Both the position numbers and the translations under genes were made by a program. This document shows, piece after piece, positions 39,204-49,060 of a DNA stretch of 56,337 nucleotides (the stretch's first letter is position 1; each line of letters begins with the position of its first letter). The DNA is from Clostridiales bacterium (GTDB lineage Bacteria > Bacillota > Clostridia > Lachnospirales > Lachnospiraceae): contig JAQYAS010000130.1 in NCBI GenBank assembly GCA_029338615.1, positions 1-56,337 of the forward strand, read 5' to 3'. The notes below the pieces were generated by a model. That model saw nothing but the letters and a program-made list of their open reading frames with translations. It had not been told where the DNA came from and ran no database searches.

Positions 39204-41858
39204 CTACATTGCCTTCTTATATATCTCAGCGATCTCCTCCTGTGTGAATACCACAGGGTTGTTAGCTATGCTGGCAGCCGAAACCTTCATACAGTTCTCA
39301 GCCATCCAAGGAATATCCTTCTCCTCGATGCCGAGGTCTGAAAGCCTGACATCAAGATCAAGGTTCTTCAGAAGAGTTCTGATCTTCGGTGCCAGATCAT
39401 CCGCCGTGATACCACCAAATATTCTGGCGATCTTCGCAAACTTGAAATGATCTCCCTTGTAGGATGCCTCGATGATAACAGGTGTCAGAGCTGCAAGTCC
39501 CTTGCCGTGAACTATATCCTTAAGTCCGCTGGCCGGATGTTCCATTCCGTGAGCCAATGTGACTCCGGCTGTGTTGATGACCATACCGCCTATGGTGCTG
39601 GCCAGTGTTATCTTTTCCCAGCTCTCCTGGGTTCCTCTGCCCTTATATACATCCACAAGATTGTGGGCTATAAGATCAATAGCATACAATGCAAGTGCAT
39701 CTGTGAAAGGCTGTGATATCTTTGATGTGTATGCCTCCATGCAGTGGCACAGTGCATCAAATCCAACCGCTGCAAGCACATGCTTTGGCATGGTCTTCAT
39801 GCAGTCCGGATCCACGATGGATACCTTTGCCACGATGGCATTGCATCTGAGTGACTTCTTGTCGCCATTTTCCGGATTGGTGAGAACCGCAAATCCATTT
39901 CCCTCTGAACCTGTTCCGCAGGTTGTAGGAATAAGCACAAGCGGAAGTGCCGTATCGCTGACCTTTCTGCCAAATATGTAATCGTTGATATCTCCATCAT
40001 TGAGTGCCAGGAACGCTATAGCCTTTGCACAATCCATGATGCTTCCACCACCTATGGCAACGACCACATCACAGCCATTTGCCTTGGCAAATTCTGCACC
40101 TTCCATAGCTGTTGTAGTGAGCGGATTCTGTGCAACCTTATCAAACAGTGCAGTCTCAAGCCCTGCTGCTTTCAGACTGTCATTTACCTTGTCGTACAGG
40201 CCAGACTTCTTTGCACTGCTGCGGCCTGTGACGATGAGCGCTTTCTTACCATACGGCTTAGTGAGTTCACCGGTCTGGGCAACCTTTCCGGTACCAAATG
40301 CAATATTTACAGGGAGATTATAATTGAAGGCAATAGGCTGAACAAATTTTGTCTCATCCTCCTCAGCCATAACCAGCTCGATAGCAGCCTTGACCTCTTC
40401 CTCTCTGTTCTCTTCCTCATCTACGATCTCATCATCAATGAGGACATCGACATGTGAAGCGAATTTTTCTTTATATTTAAGCTTACATATTATGAAGAAT
40501 ACCACACCAAGAAGTGACCAGCCACCTGCCATAGCCCATTCCTGCCATACAAGTGCACTTCCTGAATTTGGAACTATGTACATCACAACCATAAAACCAG
40601 ACATGAGGACTGCCAGTGCACCAACGATCTTATAATGCTTAACCTTATATGGTCTCTTCATATCCGGCGCCTTCTTCCTGAGTATCAGGAATGAAAGGGA
40701 TACCATGCAATATGCAAGACAGCATCCAAAGTTACCTGCGTCAACTATCCATACCAGCATCTTACGGCCTGCAAGAGGTGCAAGAACTGAGAGGAAACCG
40801 ATGAGGTAAAGTGCATTTACAGGTGTCTTGTGTTTCTTGTGGAGCTTTGCAAATGTCTTCGGGATCATGTATGACTCTGCCATGGAGTACATTGCACGGC
40901 TTCCTCCGATGAGGAATGAGTTCCAGCTAGTAACGATACCGCACATACCTCCTACAATAAGAACCTTCGACATAATACTGCTGTTGAACGCCTTTGCCAT
41001 GGCATCCGCTGTAACAAGACCTGATCCATCCATGGATGCAGCTACCTCAGATGAATTCATGACATAACCTACACCTATGATGATAAGTGCATAGAATGCA
41101 ACTGCAAGAACAATTGAGAGTATCATGATCTTACCGATCTTCTTGAGAGGTACATTGATCTCCTCTGCAGCCTGTGGGATTACATCGAATCCAATGAAGA
41201 AGAATGGTGTGGTAACAGCAACTCTGAGGATAGTCTTAAATATCTCCCCTGTGGAGTCCCCGTTGAACATCTGTCCGTCAAGGTTTGAAGCATCTCCTGT
41301 CACAACTGATGCAACTATGAGAAGAATACCAACACCGCCGATCACAACTGTAAGTATGGTCTGCAGAAGTGCTGCTGTCTTCGCGCCCTTTATATTGATA
41401 TATGTTATAAATATCGCAACTATTATTGCAACCGCAAGCCACGATGCATAGATATCAAAACCTGCCACCGTGTACAGATATCCCTGAAGGAACTTTGGAT
41501 ATATATAAGTGATGATGGTTGGAAGTGCACACGCCTCGAAACATACAACACTGACATATCCAAGTACGATAGCCCATGTACATATGTAAGAACCTATCGG
41601 TCCCATAGCCTTATAGCTGAACACATGCTCACCGCCGCACTGAGGCATGGCTGCTGTAAGCTCTGCATATGTGAGTCCAACGAAGAATACCATCACACCG
41701 CCAAGTGCAAATCCGATGGCCGCTCCTATTACTCCACCTCTCGTGATCCAGTCGCCTGAGGATACTACCCAGCCCCAGCCGATCATGGCTCCAAAGGCTA
41801 TCACCAGTATGTCCCAGGCAGAAAATACTTTATCAAATTCTGATTTTTTTCCTGCCAT
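39204..41858 (-). CDS. Fusion protein: APC-superfamily amino acid permease plus iron-containing alcohol dehydrogenase
   Basis: Single ORF. N-half FSAWDILVIAFGAMIGWGWVVSSGDWI (12-TM APC). C-half VVVAIGGGSIMDCAKAIAF, GFDALCHCMEAYTS, AHGMEHP, VHGKG: Fe-ADH with D/H/H/H ligands. Confidence 0.92.
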   Translation of the reverse strand: MAGKKSEFDKVFSAWDILVIAFGAMIGWGWVVSSGDWITRGGVIGAAIGFALGGVMVFFVGLTYAELTAAMPQCGGEHVFSYKAMGPIGSYICTWAIVLGYVSVVCFEACALPTIITYIYPKFLQGYLYTVAGFDIYASWLAVAIIVAIFITYINIKGAKTAALLQTILTVVIGGVGILLIVASVVTGDASNLDGQMFNGDSTGEIFKTILRVAVTTPFFFIGFDVIPQAAEEINVPLKKIGKIMILSIVLAVAFYALIIIGVGYVMNSSEVAASMDGSGLVTADAMAKAFNSSIMSKVLIVGGMCGIVTSWNSFLIGGSRAMYSMAESYMIPKTFAKLHKKHKTPVNALYLIGFLSVLAPLAGRKMLVWIVDAGNFGCCLAYCMVSLSFLILRKKAPDMKRPYKVKHYKIVGALAVLMSGFMVVMYIVPNSGSALVWQEWAMAGGWSLLGVVFFIICKLKYKEKFASHVDVLIDDEIVDEEENREEEVKAAIELVMAEEDETKFVQPIAFNYNLPVNIAFGTGKVAQTGELTKPYGKKALIVTGRSSAKKSGLYDKVNDSLKAAGLETALFDKVAQNPLTTTAMEGAEFAKANGCDVVVAIGGGSIMDCAKAIAFLALNDGDINDYIFGRKVSDTALPLVLIPTTCGTGSEGNGFAVLTNPENGDKKSLRCNAIVAKVSIVDPDCMKTMPKHVLAAVGFDALCHCMEAYTSKISQPFTDALALYAIDLIAHNLVDVYKGRGTQESWEKITLASTIGGMVINTAGVTLAHGMEHPASGLKDIVHGKGLAALTPVIIEASYKGDHFKFAKIARIFGGITADDLAPKIRTLLKNLDLDVRLSDLGIEEKDIPWMAENCMKVSAASIANNPVVFTQEEIAEIYKKAM

Positions 41859-41917
41859 AATATCATCCTTTCTAATACATCCAAGCACACCATCCACAGT
41901 TTGTTAAAATGTTAAAA

Positions 41918-41975
41918 AAATGGCGTCAGAAATCACACTTTCCGTGTTCATCTGACGCCATTGTCATTTACTATA
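41918..41975 (-). promoter_or_regulatory. Leader hairpin of the permease-ADH transcript with candidate -10
   Basis: AATGGCGTCAGA...TCTGACGCCATTTTTTT; candidate -10 TATAGT at 41970-41975 places +1 at the hairpin base. Confidence 0.55.
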
Positions 41976-42029
41976 TTCGCGATGTAGTTGGAATTGCATA
42001 TATATGTTAATTCACAATTTCTTTTATGC

Positions 42030-42623
42030 TTAATCCTCAAATCTCAGATCTATCATCTGAAGTATGTACTTTGCAGTTTTCTCAAGGCCAAGTACACTGG
42101 AGTCTATCATCATGTCTCGCATGCTGCAGTCTCTCATATCTCCACCTGTCATGTAGTTATATCTGGAACTGAGCATTCCATCGTTGTACTTGACAAGCTC
42201 AGCCGCCTTGTCATGATCAAGCCCCTTCTTCTCCATGACATACTGTATCCTCTTTTCTGTAGGTGCATATATGAATACATTCAGACAGTCATCTCTGTCC
42301 TTGAGTATATAATTGCTGCACCGTCCTATGATGATACAGGAAGATTTCTCTGCAAATTTATTGATAACCTCAAACTGCTTATAAATAACCCTGTTTGTAA
42401 GGTTTGCATATCTCGGGCCAAAACTTGTATCAAATTCATACTTGACTGTCTCGCCCTGATCCGCCTTCTTGACGAGATCTCTGTCAACACCAATCTCCTC
42501 AACGACCTTATCTATCAGATCTCTGTCGTAATACTCAACTCCCAGAGATTTCGCTACCATCTTGCCAATCTCTATTCCACCGCTGGCGTATTCACATCCA
42601 ACGGTCACAACAAAATGTTTCAT
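42030..42623 (-). CDS. Cytidylate kinase-like family protein
   Basis: VVTVGCEYASGGIEIGKMVAKSLGVEYYDRDLIDKV; CIIIGRCSNYIL. Confidence 0.88.
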   Translation of the reverse strand: MKHFVVTVGCEYASGGIEIGKMVAKSLGVEYYDRDLIDKVVEEIGVDRDLVKKADQGETVKYEFDTSFGPRYANLTNRVIYKQFEVINKFAEKSSCIIIGRCSNYILKDRDDCLNVFIYAPTEKRIQYVMEKKGLDHDKAAELVKYNDGMLSSRYNYMTGGDMRDCSMRDMMIDSSVLGLEKTAKYILQMIDLRFED

Positions 42624-42657
42624 CTACATCGCTCCTTCCAGGGGCTTCGCGCTTCCC

Positions 42658-43875
42658 CTATTTACTTAATTCTGCCACTGCATCTGTGATGATCTCAACA
42701 GCCTTATCACACTGCTCTTCGTTCACGATAAGTGGTGGGATCATACGGATTATATGAGCTCCGATGGCTGTGATCAGAAGCTTTCTATCAAGACATCCAT
42801 GCTTTACATCTACGCCGCCGATCGTATCATCGAACTCAACACCAACCAGGAGACCCTGATGTCTTACTTCCTTTACATGTGGGATCTTCTCAAGCTTTGC
42901 TGCGAAGTAATCTCCCATCTTCTTTGCATTTCCTGCAAGATCTCTGTCAAGCAGTTCATTTACCTCTGCAAGTGCTGCTGCACATGATACAGGATGTCCA
43001 CCAAATGTTGTTCCATGTGAACCAGGTGTAAATGCCTTTGCAACCTCTTCTGTTGCACATATAGCTCCAATTGGCATTCCGCCGCCGAGAGCCTTTGCCA
43101 TGGATACGATATCCGGCTTGATTCCGTAATTCATGTATGACATGATATTTCCTGTTCTGCACCAGCCTGTCTGAACCTCATCTATAAGGAGAAGCATATC
43201 GTTCTCATCACAGAACTCTCTGAGTCCCTTCATGAATTCCATTGTTGCAGGATGTACACCGCCCTCGCCCTGTACAGGCTCGACCATGATCGCTATAGTG
43301 TTCTCTGTACATGCATCCTTGAATGCCTGAAGGTCATTGTACGGTGCATATGAGAAGCCGTATGTCATAGGACCAAATCCTACCTGGCAGCCATTTCCCG
43401 GCTGACCAGTTGCTGACATGGCACCGAATGTTCTTCCGTGGAAGCCCTGCTTTGCAGTTACGATATGGTAACGGTTTGGACCATACTTCTCAATACCATA
43501 CTTACGAGCCATCTTGATCATAGCCTCATTGGCCTCTGTTCCTGAGTTCTGGAAGAATATCTTGTCCATTCCAATAGTCGTACAAACCTTCTCAGCAAGC
43601 AGTGCCTGTGGAATTGTGTAAGGATAGTTGAATGTGTGCATGATGTCACCGACCTGATCCTTGACAGCCTCAACAACCTTCTCATTGCAGTTACCTGCGC
43701 TGTTTACTGCGATTCCGGCATAGAAATCAAGATATCCGTTGCCATTCTCATCATATATGTACATATCCTTTGCTGTCTCAGCGAGGAAATCGAAACGCTC
43801 ATATGTCTCGATCATATACTTGTCTACCTTGTCCTTGATGTCCTGAAATGTTAATCCTGTGTCTTTTAATTTCAT
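42658..43875 (-). CDS. Class III (acetylornithine/GABA-type) aminotransferase
   Basis: FFQNSGTEANEAMIKMARKYG, LLIDEVQTGWCRTG, SMAKALGGGMPIGAI, HGTTFGGHPVSCAAALA. Confidence 0.92.
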   Translation of the reverse strand: MKLKDTGLTFQDIKDKVDKYMIETYERFDFLAETAKDMYIYDENGNGYLDFYAGIAVNSAGNCNEKVVEAVKDQVGDIMHTFNYPYTIPQALLAEKVCTTIGMDKIFFQNSGTEANEAMIKMARKYGIEKYGPNRYHIVTAKQGFHGRTFGAMSATGQPGNGCQVGFGPMTYGFSYAPYNDLQAFKDACTENTIAIMVEPVQGEGGVHPATMEFMKGLREFCDENDMLLLIDEVQTGWCRTGNIMSYMNYGIKPDIVSMAKALGGGMPIGAICATEEVAKAFTPGSHGTTFGGHPVSCAAALAEVNELLDRDLAGNAKKMGDYFAAKLEKIPHVKEVRHQGLLVGVEFDDTIGGVDVKHGCLDRKLLITAIGAHIIRMIPPLIVNEEQCDKAVEIITDAVAELSK

Positions 43876-43954
43876 AATCCTTACCTCCACTACATTTGTA
43901 AAATTTAGAAGAATCATGGTGCCGGATAGCTTTTGTTCCCAAGCATCAAAAAAG

Positions 43955-44058
43955 GCAAAGGAGACAATGGACGAGTATTCGTCCAGGCTCCTTTGCCTTA
44001 AATTCTTGTTCTTTATATTTGACATACTTAAGATACCACTCAATATAATACATGTCAA
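43955..44058 (-). promoter_or_regulatory. Consensus promoter followed by leader terminator upstream of the aminotransferase gene
   Basis: TTGACA (44053-44058)-N17-TATCTT (44030-44035), then AAGGCAAAGGAG-cc-TGGACGA-atac-TCGTCCA-ttgt-CTCCTTTGCCTTTTTT before the start codon. Confidence 0.75.
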
Positions 44059-44233
44059 CACCTTTTCTTAATTTTCTTAAGATTGGCTTATTATCTGGCT
44101 TTGTTTATATAATTGGGGCCTTTTCAACGTTATTTTATTGAACGCATTGTACAATATATTGAACAGGAGATAATTCTTTGCAGTTGTATTTTATGTGCAA
44201 TATTTTGCACTTAATACCACTCATGTTTCCATG

Positions 44234-44788
44234 TTAGTGATAGTCCAGGAATACGCATATACAGCTCACCTTTTCATTCCCATCGTTGCTGTACACATGG
44301 ACCTTGTCGGTCTCAAACCTGTATATCTGGTTCTTGCCGACCTTCTGTTTTGTATCACCCGCCTCAACAGTCAGAACACCCTCTGTAACCGACAGGTATT
44401 CTCTTGTCTTCTCACCATGGGAGCCGCTGACATATGTGCCTCCCGGCTCAATGTCTATACGATATATCTCCACCTCATGGCTGTCCTCATACGGAAAACA
44501 AGTCCACACCTTATACTGCCCCTTCGCCTCCTTGATCGGAACGAGATCCTCAGGATTCACAAGACAGGCCTCCATGGGCGGCGGATCAATAAGTTCATGA
44601 AACTCAACTCTGAGGCCGCTGGCTATCTTGCCCATGACACCCAGAGACGGATTAGCAGTGCCCTTCTCAATCTGCGCCAGCATACTCTTACTGACGCCGG
44701 TCTGCTCAGACAGCACATCCAGACTCATACCTTTGGAGGTCCTCATTCTATTCAGATTCACAGCAACATTATGTGATAAATAATCCAT
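44234..44788 (-). CDS. XRE-HTH plus cupin regulator (PuuR-like)
   Basis: RTSKGMSLDVLSEQTGVSKSMLAQIEKGTANPSLGVMGKIASGL; C-terminal cupin YVSGSHGEKTREYLSVTEGVLTVEAGD. Confidence 0.9.
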   Translation of the reverse strand: MDYLSHNVAVNLNRMRTSKGMSLDVLSEQTGVSKSMLAQIEKGTANPSLGVMGKIASGLRVEFHELIDPPPMEACLVNPEDLVPIKEAKGQYKVWTCFPYEDSHEVEIYRIDIEPGGTYVSGSHGEKTREYLSVTEGVLTVEAGDTKQKVGKNQIYRFETDKVHVYSNDGNEKVSCICVFLDYH

Positions 44789-44859
44789 CGTACCCCTCCC
44801 GCCTTCGCGGGTCCTCCTTGTGATATATTATGTCGTATATCTTCTGCTTTTTCAAGCGT

Positions 44860-46215
44860 CTACTTAGACACCGCCTCCACTGCCGCTTCGAAGATATCAA
44901 GGCCGGCGGCAAGCTGCTCATCTGTGATAACAAGCGGTGCAAGGAATCTTATGACATTGTTGTAGGTTCCGGCGCCCTCAACCAGCAGGCCGCGCTTCCA
45001 GCACTCGGTGATGACCGCAGATGTAAGCTCAGGAGCAGGCTCCTTGGTCTTCTTATTCTTAACAAACTCTATTCCTACCATTCCACCGAGTCCTCTGACA
45101 TCGCCAACGCACTCATACTTCTCCTTGAGCTCATTGTATCTTGCCACAACCTTCTCACCAATCTCACATGAACGTCCTGCAAGATCATCTCTCTCCATGA
45201 TCTCGATAGTCTTGAGGGCTGCTGCACAGGCAAGCGGATTTCCACAGTATGTACCGCCTATTGTTCCAGGAGCGACAGCCTCCATGATCTCTGATCTTGC
45301 GATGATGGCTGACAGCGGAACACCTGCTGCTATAGACTTGGCTGTTGCTATGATATCAGGCTGTACGCCTGCCTCCTGCCAATATACACTGGCAAATATT
45401 CTTCCTGTTCTGCAGAAACCGCTCTGTACCTCATCCGCAATAAGAAGTATTCCATGGTCATCACAGAGTTTTCTGACAGCCTTTACCCACTCGATAGGTG
45501 CAGGTATGAAACCACCCTCGCCCTGAAGAGGTTCAACAACAACTGCCGCAATGGTATCTGCCGCTGCGCACTGTTCAAATACATCTGTGAGCGAATTCAT
45601 ATAGTAATCAAGAGCTGCCTCCTGTGGCATTCCCTCAGGATTCCTGTAGTAATATGGGAACTGTGCCCTGAACACTCCATTTGCAAGCTCACCCATCCCC
45701 TTTGCATAAGTCTTCTTGGATGTCATGGCCATTGTGTAATGTGTTCTGCCGTGGAAAGCTCCCGAAAATACGATGATATTTGGTCTCTTTGTAAAGCTCT
45801 TTGCAACCTTTACAGCATTCTCATCAGCTTCAGCACCACTATTTGCGAAGAACACCTTCTTCTCGTCGCCCTTTACTGGTGCAATGGACGCAAGTTTCTC
45901 AGCGAGTGCCACATATCCCTCATGGGTTACCACATTGAACATGCCGTGGAAATATTTGTCAGCCTGTGCCTTTACAGCCTCAACGACCTCCGGCTGTGAA
46001 AATCCGATATTCAGGACACCGACACCACCTATCCAGTCTAGGAACTTGTTGCCATCCACATCCTGTATCATGGCACCCTCACCCTTGTCTATAACAACCG
46101 GATACGCACACCTAATGGCAGATGGCACTGCCTTCTCTCTTCTCTTTATTACCTCCGCTGCCTTTGGTCCCGGCAGTGTCTCTGTGATTATCTCTGGCAA
46201 ATCTGTTCTAAGCAT
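44860..46215 (-). CDS. Class III aminotransferase (GabT-like)
   Basis: FFANSGAEADENAVKVAKSFTKRPNIIVFSGAFHGRT, LLIADEVQSGFCRTGRIFA, ATAKSIAAGVPLSAI, GGTYCGNPLACAAAL. Confidence 0.92.
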   Translation of the reverse strand: MLRTDLPEIITETLPGPKAAEVIKRREKAVPSAIRCAYPVVIDKGEGAMIQDVDGNKFLDWIGGVGVLNIGFSQPEVVEAVKAQADKYFHGMFNVVTHEGYVALAEKLASIAPVKGDEKKVFFANSGAEADENAVKVAKSFTKRPNIIVFSGAFHGRTHYTMAMTSKKTYAKGMGELANGVFRAQFPYYYRNPEGMPQEAALDYYMNSLTDVFEQCAAADTIAAVVVEPLQGEGGFIPAPIEWVKAVRKLCDDHGILLIADEVQSGFCRTGRIFASVYWQEAGVQPDIIATAKSIAAGVPLSAIIARSEIMEAVAPGTIGGTYCGNPLACAAALKTIEIMERDDLAGRSCEIGEKVVARYNELKEKYECVGDVRGLGGMVGIEFVKNKKTKEPAPELTSAVITECWKRGLLVEGAGTYNNVIRFLAPLVITDEQLAAGLDIFEAAVEAVSK

Positions 46216-46485
46216 AATTTTGTCCTCCTTTATTTTTTCAACCAGCAGCCTGTACACCAGGGTCAGGCTTCCTTTCTGAAACACCGGCTGTCTTTTTTAC
46301 TCTGCATATAGAATCGCACAACCGTAGGTGTTATGCCATATTCCCCAGGCACAAAATATTAGAACGCATTTGTGCTCACAGCACATTTTCCACCATTGAC
46401 ACAGGTCTGATATGCAGTGATAATAATATATAATGTGCTTTTCGCAAGACTATATATGTGCGCGTAATACAGGAGGAAACACTGA

Positions 46486-47626
46486 CATGGCCATTTTTCT
46501 GAGAGATTTGTACTATGATACCAAACGAAAATACAACCTTAACCTGATATCCGGTGGAAAGGGAATGGAGAACATCGTAAGCTGGGTATACATATCAGAG
46601 GATATATCCACATCCACATTCTTGAACGGAGGGGAACTCATCATCACAACCGGCGTGACCTCCGGTGAACGCGAGGACTGGCTCAGGGCATTTATCAAAG
46701 AGCTCATAAAGAGGGGAACCTGCGGACTCATTCTGAATACCGGCAGATATATATTTGAGGAGGACATAACCGATGAAATCGTCAGACTGTGCCACCGCTA
46801 TTCATTTCCTCTTTTCACCATGCCATGGGACACAAGGATATTCGATATAACCCACGACTACTACAACAGGATATTTGAAGACTCCAGGGATGATGGCAAC
46901 ATGACCGCAGCATTCCAGAATATTCTCATTGGGAATTCCCTGACCAACGAGCAGACTGACACAATAAAAGGCTCCGGATTCAACAATGGCTTCTACAACG
47001 TTCTATCCATCGATACAGAAGCAACAGATGAGTTCATGTATGTCCTGCAGAAGGTCTGCAACAATACAGATCTTGTCTTTCATACATTTGTATATGATGG
47101 CAATCCGACAGTTATCCTGAGATGCCCTTCCACCGGCTCAATCGCAGACAAATGCAGCGACATCGCAGAGGCTCTGGCGGCAAGATTCCCAGACTACAAC
47201 ATACATATGGGTTCCGGAAGCCCGGTTCTGTCCCTGACAGAACTCCCCCAAAGTTACCGCCGTGCAGTTTCCGCAAGGGAATTTGCCGCAGACAACATAT
47301 ATTGTGATTACAACAGCCTCGGATTCCTGCGTATTCTTCTTGAAGTTAATGATGCACAGCTCATACACACATTTATCGCAGAGCAGCTCGGTGGGGTCAT
47401 AGAGTACGACAAAACCCATCACTCAGCTCTGACGGACACTCTGTACGAATATCTTAAGTGCAGCGGCAGTGTTCAGCACATCTCTGAGAAAATGTTCTGC
47501 CACAGGAATACAATAAATTACAGGCTCCGGATAATAAAAGAAGAGCTGGAATATGATCTCTCCGATGCGGAGGTCAGATTCCAGCTCATGGCTGCATATA
47601 AGCTCAGAGAGATGCGAAAAGTATAA
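46486..47626 (+). CDS. PucR family transcriptional regulator
   Basis: N-terminal GKGMENIVSWVYISEDISTSTFLNGGELIITTG; C-terminal LYEYLKCSGSVQHISEKMFCHRNTINYRLRIIKEELEYDL (PucR HTH_30). Confidence 0.93.
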
Positions 47627-47645
47627 CTCTCTCCAATTATATCTA

Positions 47646-48338
47646 TTACATAAAATGTGCATACACCGACGCAAGTATAACCGTGAGTATTCCTGTAACT
47701 GCAATCGACAGACTACTCATGGCTCCTTCAACCTCACCGATCTCCATAGCCTTGGCAGTTCCGATGGCATGGGCTGATGATCCCAGGGCAAGTCCCTTTG
47801 ATATAGGTTCTTTGATACGGAATATCTTGAACACGATCTCTCCGATTATATTGCCGATCACTCCAGTCACAACTATGACTGCAACCGTGATGGTCACATA
47901 TCCGCCAAGTTCTTCCGAAACACCCATTCCGATAGCTGTGGTTATGGACTTCGGAAGAAGTGTCACATAATCTTTATGGGAAAGTCCCATGACCTTGCAC
48001 AACACAAGGACTGTAGTCAGACTCGTTATTACTCCGGCAACTATACCGCCGAGTACCGCCTTATAATTGTGCTTTAAAAGCTCCCACTGCTCATAGAGTG
48101 GGATTGCAAGACACACTGTAGCCGGTGTGAGGAACCAGCTCAGATACTTTGCACCTTCATTGTACACATCGTAATCCACGTCAGCCACAACCAGCACCAC
48201 TATAGTCACTATGATGGACACCAGCAGTGGGTTAAGTATAGCTATCTTAAGTTTCTTTTTAAGTACACTTCCAAACATATATGCCAGAAGGCTTATAGTC
48301 ACTCCTGCAAATATGGACGATTCAAACAGATCACTCAT
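47646..48338 (-). CDS. lrgB: LrgB/CidB family protein
   Basis: LPKSITTAIGMGVSEELGGYVTITVAVIVVTGVIGNIIG; LGSSAHAIGTAKAMEIGEVEGAMSSL. Confidence 0.92.
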   Translation of the reverse strand: MSDLFESSIFAGVTISLLAYMFGSVLKKKLKIAILNPLLVSIIVTIVVLVVADVDYDVYNEGAKYLSWFLTPATVCLAIPLYEQWELLKHNYKAVLGGIVAGVITSLTTVLVLCKVMGLSHKDYVTLLPKSITTAIGMGVSEELGGYVTITVAVIVVTGVIGNIIGEIVFKIFRIKEPISKGLALGSSAHAIGTAKAMEIGEVEGAMSSLSIAVTGILTVILASVYAHFM

Positions 48339-48699
48339 TTTCAGTCTCCTTCTTCCTGTCTCTCCTTATTATAAGCTGTGATACCCAGCCTGAAGCAAGC
48401 ATGACCGTTATGATAACGACCACCGTTATGACGCTGACTGGCACAAGCACTGGCTTAAGCGTTCCCCACGACGACATAAGGCCCACACCGGCTGGTATGA
48501 ACATGACCGGCATGATCTCTATGAGAAACTTGCCCACACTCTTCACATCATCCAGCTTGAGAATCTTCGTCTGCAGGCAGATGAACATGATCACCATACC
48601 ATATATACTCGCCGGAATCGGTAGTGGAACTATGTACTTAAGTATCTCACCGATAAAGGATATGGCGAGGATTATAAGAAACTGCTTCAAATATTTCAT
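48331..48699 (-). CDS. lrgA: LrgA/CidA family protein
   Basis: IPASIYGMVIMFICLQTKILKLDDVKSVGKFLIEIMPVMFIPAGVGLMS; overlaps lrgB. Confidence 0.92.
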   Translation of the reverse strand: MKYLKQFLIILAISFIGEILKYIVPLPIPASIYGMVIMFICLQTKILKLDDVKSVGKFLIEIMPVMFIPAGVGLMSSWGTLKPVLVPVSVITVVVIITVMLASGWVSQLIIRRDRKKETENE

Positions 48700-49060
48700 C
48701 TTTTTTGTCTTCCTTCTATATATTTATCATGCACATATGGAGCAACGATCCATAACTTTGGTATACATTCCTGTATACAGCCTCCACATATCGGGCCTTT
48801 TCACAAAAAAGGAGGTTCGATACACAGATATAATTACTCTGTATATTCAAACCACCCTTTAACCCTTTGATTATTATATTCTCACTCAGATTTTATTCAA
48901 TAGAATATTCTGCATTTTCTAAATTTTGATAAATATAACAAATTTTTTAATTCAATCTGAAAATTTTTCGTAAATGTTTCTATCCACTATTATTTTTGCA
49001 GGAATCTCATCCTACGAATTTTTCATGATCACGGTGTTCACGATATTCTCCACATACAAT

